Below the pieces are notes generated by a model. That model made no database searches. It was not told the DNA's origin and saw only the letters and a list, made by a program, of their open reading frames with translations. The position numbers and the translations under genes were made by a program. A stretch of 64,000 bases of DNA from Gerris lacustris (Eukaryota > Arthropoda > Insecta > Hemiptera > Gerridae): positions 29,721,505 to 29,785,504 of the forward strand of contig OX578276.1 in the NCBI GenBank assembly GCA_951217055.1, in the 5' to 3' direction. Each line of letters starts with the position of its first letter. Positions within the stretch are counted from its first letter, which is position 1. Below are positions 1-13,200 of this stretch, one piece after another.

Positions 1-1032
1 CTGACAAAACCAATCAATAGTGGAATAAATTTAAAATCATTGAAATGGTATTTTACAAGAATTATATGTATTATACTTTAAAATTATTACGTCTTAGAGT
101 GGGACAAAAACAAAGCCATTTCATTTGGAAAAGTCTCATTTATACATCCTTAAACAACCCACAAAAAATAAGATTTGGCTTTGAATCCTAGATTAACAAG
201 AAAAATATTCTTATTAATGATGGACAGCGAGATCTTATATCTTTCAGCCTATATTTTTGAGATATTAGAGTTAAAAATTATTAATTGAGCATTTTCAGCA
301 GTAAAGAAATGTAGGCTATAAAAATAAAAAATAGGGGCACCAGGTTAATTAAAAAAAAATTAACTGTAATATCTCAAAAACACCAAATTTAAAGATTTGA
401 GGTCTCGCTGTTAGCAGGACCGTTGCTTTAAATGTTATTTCAACAATCAGTGACTTGCTATGGCAACATTTGGCTGAGACATAGAGTTCCATTTAACTTT
501 TTTTTAAAAGTAAGCTCAGTTACATATTTAAATTTACAATTTGTAACAGTTAAACATAAAAAATTGATTGAATAGTTAAATAATCAGTAATTTACACCTG
601 ATATTGATAAAACTCTATCAATTAACACCCTGTCAGGACAATATGGGCATAGTGTTAAAGTATACTTAGGCATGATGACAAAAAGGAACTGGCTTATCTG
701 ATAAAAGCAAAAATAGCTAGAAAAATCAAAAACTTTCAATCACTCCCATTTCTATCTAAATTTCAGTTTAAAATAAAAATTTGGGCCGAATAGGACGGGG
801 TGTTCCCTAGGGTAAACTGAGTAGCTCTTGCTAAAAAATGTGTCTCTTCCGCAACAACACAAAACCAGCTAGCTAACAGTTAGTCTCCAAAAACCTGGTT
901 AAAGGGAAGGGCCTCTTAAAAAAGAGGGTACGGTACAGTATACCAGTAGGCTAGGGCTCTAATAACCCATTCCCAAATGACACTACCTATCAATAGAAAC
1001 AAAATAAAAATTAATTTACTTTTTTCACTTAC
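1..1032. other. Intronic sequence with no recognised exon
   Basis: This is the 5' part of the intron downstream of exon 33. I see no dynein-like reading frame on the minus strand and no clear transposon ends. It is AT-rich with short A and T runs. Confidence 0.5.
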
Positions 1033-1200
1033 CCATTTAATATATTGTTCGTTTCTTCTAATGAAATGCTCAATCCAGCCACCAAGTGATTTCCTGGTCT
1101 GAGGAGCTAATTTTCTCCAATCATCTGGTATCAGTCCATTAAACAAAGACGTGGATATATTCTCTAGTACTGAGTCCATACCAATTTCACCAGCTAAGGC
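1033..1200 (-). CDS. DNAH10: DNAH10-like exon 33: C-terminal region, last exon in window
   Basis: Residues 1811-1866. It reads [33 protein letters not shown] and [20 protein letters not shown]. It ends with a good donor GTAAGT in phase 0. The final part of the C-terminal domain must follow before position 1. Confidence 0.92.
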
Positions 1201-4200
1201 CTAAATAACATTTAATTGGTAGTAGTGGTTAGAGATTTGATACAGGATTTGATAATAGGAAGAGTAGTGGTAGTGGTTAGGCTGCGAGGACAAACCACTT
1301 GTTGGAACCTAGCAATCAGGCCACATAGGGCCTATTTTACTAACCAAGAGGAGGAGAGTTTCAGCCGCTTACCACATCATACCTATACATGGTACTGCCG
1401 AAGCAGGTATGGTGTAGTCATTAGTGAGCTATTTAAATCAGAGCATTTGGCATGGGATCGAACCCATGATCTTGACTCATTGATAGTTGGGTAGATGCCT
1501 AGAGCCCCTCAGTCACACTGGCTCTCTGGATACCAGGAAGAGAATCTCAACATTAAGAAAGACTACTACCAAGTGAAGCTAAAATTGACAGGTTTAAAGC
1601 TACTTAAATAGTACTTCGTTTTTTTCTTTCTTGTCCCTTTTATATTAACTAAAGGTCTAGATGTGGGTCGTGAAGGGTAATAAAACGATGTGTGTTTAAA
1701 ACTTAAGAATGGCTATATTTCGCCCCACTCCGGGGCATAGACGTTCCTGAAACATCATTTTAACTTCATATAAAATACAGTTCTGACTACGTGAAAAATA
1801 AACTATGCATAAGAAAAAAACTACCTATTTTAGAAATGAGATCAAATAAAACAATTAATATTACTAGAACCTACCGGTAAACGAAGGTTAGGTTACATGT
1901 TTAAAAATTAGTCAAATTCATCTATATAATTAGACTCGTCTTTAGACGTCACTCTACTACTAAACTCAAAACTAACTGGTTGAAAGAAACATAACATAGG
2001 TATTTGAACAACTTAACAATTAACAATTAAAAAACAAAAATTATCACATAGAAGCTTGAGGTAACCTGAGTTTAAACCTACCGTAAAGTTCATTTTTCAC
2101 CTAGTCAGAACTGTATTTATATGAAGTTAAAATTATGTTTCAGGCACGTCTATGCCCCGGAGTGGGGCGAAATATAGCCATTCTTAAATTTTAAACACAC
2201 ATCGTTTTATTACCCTTTACGACCCACATCTACACCTTTAATTAAAAAATACTTATTTTGAAGTTTTTTTTTTTTTTATTTTTACTAAATATTTAAACCC
2301 AAGAATGGAACAAAAAAGTAAATATAAAGATGTGACATGCATCACAGGTTTACAGAACCTGTTTATTACTGAAAGAGGAGTTTCTTCTACACTAAAAAGA
2401 GAAAGAACTAGTTGTGAAAGAATTGATATGTAAGAGTAAGCATAAAAAATTCCTGACATGCTAGCACCAGTGGCAGGACAGGGGGGAGAAACCAAATGTT
2501 CGAACCTTGTAATTATGCTACTTATTTGGGCTCTATTTACAGTCACAGTATGAGGTTAGTAGACAATAGTAAACTGCACACCATTACGGCTAAAGTGAAT
2601 AGGTGAACAATAGTGAGCCATATAAATTAATGTGGCTAGGAGTAGGATTGAACCTGTTACCTCCACGTTAGCTCATAGATGGGTAATCAGAAGTTGCTAA
2701 TGTCTTCAAGATCACACCTTCTTAAAACCCCTTTTGACATGCTAAGGAGCAAAATATGTTTGAGAAATAAAAAAAAAAAAATGACCTTTCTCAACTGTAC
2801 AAGAGTAATAGCCAACTTCTTAATGAGTAAGTTAAAGCGCTCCAACTCCTGAAATAGAACCACTAAGAGTGGTGTTATGACTCCTTCATATGCCTTCCTG
2901 TGCTTGAGAATGTCATATTCATCTGGAACTTTCTTAAGTATATCTACAGCCACTGCATCTATAAAATCTTCTCGTGACATCTTCGAACCAGACGCAGCTA
3001 AAAATCAAAATATAATATTGATTAATAATTAAAATATTAAATTTGGAATGACACTATTACTTTGATACCTCCCAATTTCATTGAAAATTTAACATGACCT
3101 GGGTGGGTTTGAAAATTAGATAAAGGAATAGTATTTGTCTTAATAGTTAATTAGGCTAAGGGATATTACAGTACAGTCTCGCTAATTCAGACCCCGCTAG
3201 TCCGGACATCCGGTTAATCCAGATGAACCTCAATAATTTTCTAATAATGTACAATCAATAAACTTTGAATTTATATCAATAAGATGGTAAAATTTGTATC
3301 CCAAATCAATTGGTAGGATTAAAAAGTGCATCCTTAGGTCCACTTTTAACATTGATTTTAATAGTTTTACATAGCTAAAGCTAGTTTTATTTTACAACAT
3401 TTTAAAACTGATTCCGTTTACTCCGGACTTTCTGTGATCCGGGCTGTGCCCAAACCCATCAAATCCGCATTAGTCAGATTCCACTGTATCACTTTTATAG
3501 ACAGAAGTGTAATATTCCTTCGTCCCAAAGTACTTTGGAGTAAATATATATTTGTATTAATATTTAAAGAGGGTACTTATCTAAAGTTTTGGCTCATGTC
3601 TCCTATTTTACTTTGGTACCACCTTTTAGGAGGGTACTAAACTAAAAGAGTACCTTCTGATTAATATAGCCAAGTGAATAGTTAAAAAATCTAAAAGGCT
3701 TTAAATATTTTTTAAAAAAATGGATATAATGCACAATAGAATTAAATACAGTAGAGTCTCGCTAATCCGGACCCCGCTAGTCCGGACATCCGTATAATCC
3801 GGATCCGATGGGCCAAAAAGATGTACAGTTTGGAACTAGGGTCTATTCAGATTTATGAATTATTAAGATTATCAGGGTTTCTGCTTTTATTGTCTATTAC
3901 CATTTATAAAATTGTTCCTAGTATAGTTTACAGGTGTACATTCCAACGTTCGACACAAGGAATACCCGGTACTTCTGTTAAAAATAAACAGATTTAGAAT
4001 AAGTAAGAACATTGATAAATCTGTTTGGATTCCATACAAATGTAGGGCGGAAGATATAAAGGTAGTGTATTCCAGGAAATACAATTATATGTGACTGAGA
4101 TGAGGAGAGGATTTAAAGAAACATGTAGCGGCGGTTCAACGGAGTTCCGTGAAATGCCGCCAAGCCACCAGTGTACAATGTCTTAACTTCTTGTGAAATG

Positions 4201-7200
4201 ATTAGCCGAAGCTCGAATTTCATTTCGGAACACAGCTTGTTTCCCAGGAAGTCTCTTCTATACCTGCACCAGCGTAATTTCATTTATTTGATATTCGGAG
4301 TGGTGACAAAACAGTCTCTGAGACTAATAGAGGTATTTTTTAATCGTAAATCTCTTTTTTAATAGTAAATCTTGATTTTAATAGTTTTACCCAACTAAAA
4401 CTTGTTTTACAGACATTTTAAAACTGAGTCCGTTGAATCCGGATTTTCGGTAATCCGGACTGCGTCCGGTCCCTTCAAACCCGGATTAGCGAGACTCTAC
4501 TGTATACATATTAAAATTATTTCATGTACACAAAGTGTTCAATAAGTTCTGCAGCTGAATTTTTGTACTAGAAACAAGTGTTTATCTCTCTCAGATAACT
4601 ATAAATCTATGTAGAATGAAACTTCCTCTCCTGCCCATAGTTGTTTTGTGATGGTAGGTGGCTGTCTTGCCTTGTGTCGTAGTGATGCACATCAGCGCGT
4701 TTTTATGTAATGATATTGTTTACAAAATGGAGCAACTTGCTACAATCATTTTTTTAAAATGCAATTACCTTAGTTAAAGTAAAGTGCTTGAATAATTTTG
4801 ATATTTTATGAATGGTCGTGACGCCTTAGAAGACAATCCTAGTACTCGTAGACCGCTGAGCTTCACTCTATCTAACGAATAAGAATAAGCAAAATAACAA
4901 TGTAGGTGAACTCACTGTTGCTGTAGGCACTTTTCATAAAATCATGCATGACAATTTATCCATGCAGAAGGTGTGTGCAAAGTTTATTCCACATTCGCTG
5001 ACACACAAGCAAAGAGAGCAGCACATGCAGGCGTAACTATAAATCGTTGTTGCTGTAGGCACTGTTCACAAAATCATGAACTTGTTCATCGAAAACTTTG
5101 TTGAGGTGAATACGGACGCAATCTTTTTTGTTTCTCCCTATTTGCCTCATTTGGATACAACAGACTCTATGCTCTTCCCTAAACTCAAGTGTGCACTTAA
5201 GGGTGAGCATTTTTAAGATGATGCATCGATTCAAGCCTAAGTGATGTCAGTTTTGAACAGCATTCTAGTCGACGATTTAGTAGGTAAGATAAAACAAAAG
5301 AAAATACTAAAAAACAATTACCGGCAGTAGAAGAAGCTTCATTGTACATAATTCTATAGTTATATGAGAGGTAGCGACCCTTGATCACATACAAAAATTC
5401 AGTCCCGGAACTTATTGAACCCACTTTGTATTTTCTTTAAAATGAATATGTAAAAAAAATTACCTGTTTGGGGTTGAAGCTCAATTAAGAATCCCCACAT
5501 TGCTTTGACTGATTGAGTATAGTAACCAATTTCAGCATTTGGATGTAAACCAAATACTCCAGGTACATTCAGCAGAGGAAGTTCTTCTATCTGAGCTGAA
5601 GAAAAAAAAAATTATAAATAAATATGTAATGCTGTGCTTTATGAAACCCTATACTTAATACATTTTATTGTTAGTAAAAAAGTAATTAAAACACAAAACA
5701 AAATAATAATATAGTTAAATTTTTAGTTATAGCAACATCCAAGTTAATCAAAATTTGACTGTAGGTATCAACTGTGTTTAATTAATTAATACCTAACTAC
5801 TAACTCTGTCAATATGTTTTTCAAAGTTTTCTGATATTTTAGATTTTTATCAATAATTGAGTACAGAGGTGGTTAGAGTGATTCAGAATTAGGTATCAAG
5901 AAATAAGGTAAACATTTAATCCCCAAAATTTATATAAACACGGCAAACACTGTTTTTAAAACTATAAATACTCAATTTAAAGAGCATTGGTGTGAAATTT
6001 AAGCAAAATATATCTGTACCTCTGACCATACTCCTCTAAATTGTTGCATGGAGCACAACAACACACTGGCTAAATGAATAACTAGAAATTACATAAAGAT
6101 TTTTAAAATGGAAAGCATATCAGTGGCATAAGATCTGTGGGATGCAACTGAGATCATTCTATCAGCTCTTTTGCTAAGTACACCTTTGTATTGTCACCCA
6201 CCCTCAGGCGTAACATTCATTTTTAACTTTAAAACAAACTTAACTTAATAAACAATAAAACTTTATTTAATTGTTACCTAAATACTCATCCCTTGTTCCT
6301 TCTTTAGGAATACGGAAGTCAACTTCATCATCATGATAGAAATGATAGACTTGAAATGTGTCGAAGAGGAAATCACCCATATATTCATCCATGAATGTTC
6401 CCACTATTCTTCTATCGAATTCGTCTATAACTCGTCCACCATACATAACCTATAAATGTAAATAGTAATTAATAATAAAAAAAGGAATATAAGGGTAATA
6501 AAGCTATAGAACTAAAGAAAAAAAATGGCACAGGGATTATCATTTGTAAAGGTACAATTAATTCTTAAGGAACAAATTAACAAGACATATTCTGCCGTCA
6601 TTATGTTAAAAGGCCCTATCTCCAAAGAACAAAATTTTACAGGAAATAAGGAAAACAAATTTCTTCCCCTGCATCAAAGTTTTGATACTTTTAAAAGCTT
6701 TTATTGTGTATATTTTGTTGTTTTAATGTTACAACTTTGTGTTAATGTTAATATAATTGATTTTTAGTTATTTTATAGAAAAAATGGATTTATGGCTTTT
6801 GTTAAAAAAAGTTTGCTGCCGTAAACTAACTCCTATAAGGGAGTTAGGGCTTTTTATCTTCATAATAATCACGTTTACTATCCTTAAATAATAGCATTGC
6901 ATACAACACATTTTTGTGGATTTAGGATGTTTTTAGTATTTATTTGTTACATAGGGCCTTTATTGTTACTGTATTGGTTTTAGGGCTTTTTAATAACATA
7001 AATATGTGTATTATTTTTTTTTTTTTTACCGATTCGGAAACGCTAAAAAATGCATTTAGAAAAAAGTTGGAGTTAGGGCCTTTTAACTTATGACGGCAGT
7101 ATTGATAATTGAAGAAGAGGAATAGAGAATATTGTAGATATAATGGAATAAACCAAAAACAGAAATAAGTTCATTGCTTGCAATATTATAGATGATTGGA

Positions 7201-10200
7201 TTTTCTTGTGTGAACACCTTCAGTCAAGGTTTAGATATTTCAACTTTTTTACAAAGTGGACAATTTTGTTATTGAAAAATTAAAAGTTAATCTCTTGCCA
7301 GCTGCATCTCAGCAAGTTTTGAAATTCAACTCACATAACAGAAATGTTTGAATTTAAAGAAAGACTATTCAAAGAAGCTAATATGAACTAAGATTGGACT
7401 GCCAGAACCCTTGAAGCCCTTTCGAAAAAAAAGGATTACGATGTCAGTGTGTCAAATCTGTCAGCAGACAAGTAGTATAGGGCATGAAACAGTGTCTGTG
7501 TCGACAGTGAAAAAAAGTATGTGTGCCTTCAGTGATAGTGTTTTAAGTCAATAGCATTTTCCTCTTCTCAAAATTGAATGATTGCCCACAACTGTGTATC
7601 GCAAGTTAATCATGTGTTTCTATCAAATAAGTGTCAATAGTAAGGAAGATATCGTCTTTCTGGATGTTGGATCCAGATAAATTGGTGTTCCAACTTTGGA
7701 ACTAAAGTAGAGCCCTGGACATTTCTTGACTACAATAACTTAAATAACTGCTGCCACTAGACATAAGGAAGGTATGTACAAATAATCCATAAAATATTAT
7801 GTTTATAAAAGAACCTAAAGTTAATGATATCCCTATATAAAATACTGAAATATTTTCAACAACTAACTTACCTCTCCTACAAGATATTTAAGAGTGCTCC
7901 ATGGAATCCGATCCTCCTTGTTATTAAGAGATTTTGTTAAGTAAGTATCAATAATTTGAGTACAAACAAAGAAATCACATTCTCCAAAATCGTAGCTGAT
8001 GTTCCATCCAATTTTATCATACTTTCTTCGTTCCTGTAACATAATCAAACGTTTTTTCTAATCGGTGTTTATAATCTAGTGTAAAAAAAAAAATCATCTT
8101 GAGCATAAATTATGATCAAAAAACCAATGACATAGGCCAGAATACAATAAATGCAGGCTGATTGCACTCATTATTATAAAATTTGTCTATAATAAGCTAG
8201 GTGAACCCAGACCTAGATGCCTTTTATTTTATTATTTTACTCTATGTTTTATTTCGGTCTCAACTCTTTTATTCAGCCAATTATGATAGTTTTAAGATTT
8301 TTAATTACTTTTTGTTATAAATAACTTATTTTATTCAAATATACTTTTAAAAAGTGTAAACTGAGATGTGCCTGACTTAATTCACAACAGGAATTAAGGA
8401 GCCTTGACAGTCTTCGATGGCCCTTAACAACTCTTGTAGTAATAGATGACATGTTGTAGGCTCATCCCACCAGCGGTGTTACATGGCTTAAGAAGCCAAT
8501 GGTTTTTCCAATGATTTTTCAAGACAAAATCATAAGTTAATATTCCAATACTCTTGAAATAATGTAGTAAAAGTAAAAAGTAGTCCAAACTTAATTTTTG
8601 ACAATAAATAGTTTTAATTAAATTAAGGATTATTATCAATTTTAAATTTCTCTTTAGTAATATTTAGAGTATTTGTAATTAATTTGTACTTTCCCATTTA
8701 TTATGACTATATTTCACCTCCCTTAGGGCACTCTCAGTCTTAATAGAAAATTATTTTTATTTTAAATAACATAATATACATAACATAAACATAGTAACAA
8801 TTAACATATCTAGTAGATGTTAATATAAACTTTTTTGTAAAACATAATCTAAAATTATTCTTGTTTACAAAAGTTAATGTTCTGTTATGAATGAAAACAC
8901 AATTTTCAAAACTTTTTGAGTCAATACAGCTTTTTATAGGATCATTATTTCTTCTTGAAAGCATTTCCATTCAGGATGAAGTTATAATATAACAAACACG
9001 ATTGAGGATTGAGATGTAATCATGAAAATCTCAAGAGCAAAGTGCCGATGGGCCATATTTGGATTAAAAATGGGCAAAATAAATTAACGCACACTCTTAT
9101 GGTTCATATTGATACCCCCCATTATAAAAGAGTGACGAGGAGAGGAAGAGCAAAGCTGCAAATGGGAAGATGAAAATATAAAAGAGGTTGGACAACAGTA
9201 AAGGTGGTTGGCTCAAGTCTAGGATAACTAAACCCATCAAATAGAGATAGGCAAAGCCAGAAATAGGCATGATTCTACTCATTCAAAAATAAAAATAATA
9301 TAATTCAGTTTTGGGATTTTTAAAAAAAAAAAATATATATATATAAATTATATTATGAGGTACTACTTAGCCAACTCTTAATGTTTAAAACATTATCATG
9401 TAGATTTATTATTTTTTAAAAATGTGAAATCTCCAACTGATAATAATATAACACTGAAAATAATATACCTGGACAACACCGTGGAAAAATGCTAGTACAT
9501 ATATAAGAGTTTTGTATGATGGATGAGAACAATTATCTAGAAGAGTTGGATCCATTTTTAAATATGTGTTTCTTAAATTCAATTTTAGTCCATTAGGTGC
9601 CTCCGTTACAACTGAAATATAGAGGTGTTTGTACAAAAATTATTATCATACAAAGGAAAAAAAAAAAAATATATATCAACCCAATATAAATCTAATTTCA
9701 GATTACACAGGACTGGAATAGAAATATTGTTTATAATAGTGGTTTCTTAGAATTTTTAATTTGCTAATTATATATAAATATAGCATTAATTATTTTTATT
9801 TTTTAAAATAAGGATATTCCATTAGTAGTAATAAGTATGTATATACACAGTGTGTCCCATAACTTATCTGCCATAGAGCAACAGGTGCTACTAGAGATCA
9901 AAATAAGAAGATTAAGTCAATACATGTGTTGGCAAATATTAGTCATTAAAAAGATACAGGGTGTTGAAAGTGAAACTTTATTTTTGAAAAATTACAGTAA
10001 TTTCAAAACGGTTGAAGATATCATATTCAAAATTGAAGCAGTAGGGTTTTTGAAGGAGAGAAATCCAAATTCGGTACTAGTTTGAACCTAGTTCCTAGAG
10101 CAGCTTGCTACATACTTTGTGATGAATTAAATCCTGCATATTTTTCCCCCTGTAACGCTCGAAATGTTTTGATTTTAACCTAGAAAAGAGACATAATTTC

Positions 10201-13200
10201 CACATAAAAAACATTGTGGTTAATATCGATATCTCAAACTGTAGGCCAGATATTGTCTTTGAAAGTAAAAATACCGATGAGAAAAAAAAATACAATTTAA
10301 TTTTTTCTATTTTTTTTTTTTTTTAAATTTACTTTAACAGGTCTTGAAAATTTCCACCGTTTACCTTAATACACTTTCTTAGGCTCTTTAATTAACTGAT
10401 GCCTGACATTCAGAAAGGTATTTTTTTGTCATTTTTAATAATATTGGCCGCTTGTTGAATTTTTTTGTAAAAGTTTATCTCGTTTATTTATTTTACTATA
10501 GTATACTAAAGACTTCATGTGAACCCACAGATAAAAATCTAACGGATTAATGTCTAGACCCCTGGGGGTAATATGTAGCCCAGATGTGTTATTTCCTCCT
10601 CTACCGATTCTTTTCTCTTTCATAGAAGTCTATATGACTTAAACTACCCTAAAATAGAGAGATACTCAATAAACCCTTTTTTTTATAAATTCAAGATTTT
10701 TGTTTTGCAAATTTATAAGTGGTATATTAGGTCAATTTTAACCTTTTTGAGGATAAAAAAGGCAGTGTTTTTGTTTTCAAAAACATTTTTTTGTTCAAAA
10801 AAGTTCCCATTAGTATCGGTGCTTGAGTGCCACTTGTGTCTTAGGCTCCAGATTACCATATTGGCTTTATATATTAAATTATTAATTTATCTACCTTTCA
10901 TGTTTAATATAATAACAAGTTAATCAATCTTCTGGGTAATATTTATTTTAAGTGAACCCTGGCCAGTACCTCTAAACATAACACTCTAACAAATTTGAAC
11001 TCATGATATATTTCAGTTTAGGGTTACATTTCGAGAAATCAGCAATAAAACCCTAAATTGCCTATAACCTAAGCTGTTTACATAAGCTGAGTTATTAAGA
11101 GCTACAACTCATCACATTTTGTCTTCTATTGCCAAAATGAGCCTTTTTCACATATTAGCATTAATGTACAAATTTTTCCACCAACTTCTAAAAAAACTTC
11201 TATTTTTACTACTCTAATCATAGCGATATGATAGATAAGTCTGAAAAAAAACACACTATTCAGTAAAAAAGTTTGCTTTTAGATTTGGCAAAGGAATTTA
11301 AATTTGATTATTAATTTACCCTTAAGAGATCCTTGCAGGATGCCTATAGGGAAAGATGGTGTTGGGTCAGTAGTCATCCAAAGTCTGAAGTCTGGATGAG
11401 GTCTCTCCATTCTCTCAAGCCTTTTCTCTATATCCTTCATGAAAGTTAACAATAAGTGACAGTTCTGGTACATTAACCATAATCCTCGACCAGTAGCATC
11501 AGAAAGCATCATTAGGGCAGCCTACAAACAAACAAATGGGCGAAATTGATTTTTGCTCATTGTAATAGGAAAGCCAAGTCTAAAATATTCTAGGAAACCA
11601 GTCTAGACCTTAGACTAGCAAAGGCTTGAATTTCTGTCATGTGGTGCTTTCCCCCACCAGAAATCTATCAGACTAAACTCTAGCGTAGAGTAATACAAAG
11701 ACTCTGATCTTAGCTCTGGAGGTGAACACATCATACAATAATATCTCGTACTTGAAATCATATCAATAAATATGTTACCACCCATAACCACACTCACAAC
11801 ACTCTCTCAACGTATGTACTAGTTATACTAGGCATCGCGGGGCTCTATCATTGAAGCGAGCGTAATGGAATAAATTTTAGATATTAAGAAAATAGTTAAT
11901 AATAATAGAGAATGATTGTAAAAGAGAGCCGTGTGGTGGGGGAGAAGGGAACCTTTCTACATTTTCCTTAACCTACATGCTCCGATAATCTTCATTTCAA
12001 CTATTATAAAATGCATCACTTCACTACTCAAAAATTTCTGCTTGTATCAAGTTGAAATTTTACATTCCTGTTTCAATTGTAGATCAGACGATGTATATGC
12101 AGTTTTATTAAAATCGTTGCATTATAACGTAAGATATTGGTAAAAACGTTTTCTCTACTTTAAAAGTTTAGGTCCGCTTTAATAGACTTAACGATCTTTA
12201 TCACTTCATAGCGAAGTCACTGTTGGTTTTACTAAAAACTTTTTATTTTAAAAAATGTTTTTCTCATCGAATAGGTGATGATAGGATCTTTTCACGCCCT
12301 GCAATTCCAATTTTACATTTGAAGCTCATGTTTAAGCGAGGGTTGCGTGCAAACTCTTAGATGGTTAACGCTGTCAAACGAACTTAGCGTGAGCATTAGA
12401 AAAAGGAACATGTATACTAAAGCTGTAGAATTGGGATAATTGGGTTTCAGGCTATATTTAACTTTCTCACTATGTTTTATTTGACAGAATTTCGCTAATA
12501 CACCCTATCATTATGTTATATTACCATCGTTATTCAAGGATAATAAAAAATATATACATATAAATGCTGTAATTACCTTTTCCTGTCCCTGACCAAGGGA
12601 AATAAATTTAAATTTGTCTCCCATCCAACAGGCATCAGCCAGTTTCATCAGTTCACTCGTTGGATCAGATCCAGGGCTTAGTATAAAAACAACAGGACTT
12701 CGACTCGTGCTTTGTTCATATATCATGTCGAAACTAAAATATAATCATTATTATTGTATTATAGTGATATTTTATTTTGTTATGTTAATATTATAATAAT
12801 AATAACAATACTAACAAAACACTGGACCTGGCAAAGGTTGTAATTAACTATTATGTAGTGAACAGCTTGGTTTTTTGGTGAAATCCGCATCACGAAGAGG
12901 TTGAAGTCCTATGTATGTCTTGTTGCTTCAAGTAAACATCATGATGCACCACACCCCTGGTGGAAGCATCAAGATGCTTTCAGCAGTGGAAGTGAAACGT
13001 TGGACTTCAACCCCTTCGTGGTGCTGATTTCACTGGAAAACCATTTATTATTTTGTTTATTACGAGCCTACCCATGGAAGCCAGTGCACCAAGTATTTAT
13101 GTAATGGATGATATGGATTTGCCTTGCCTCCATCAGCTGAGTAAATACCATATACTTTTTTTTTTTTTTTTTTTAAGTACCCATTTTAAAAGAAAATCAT

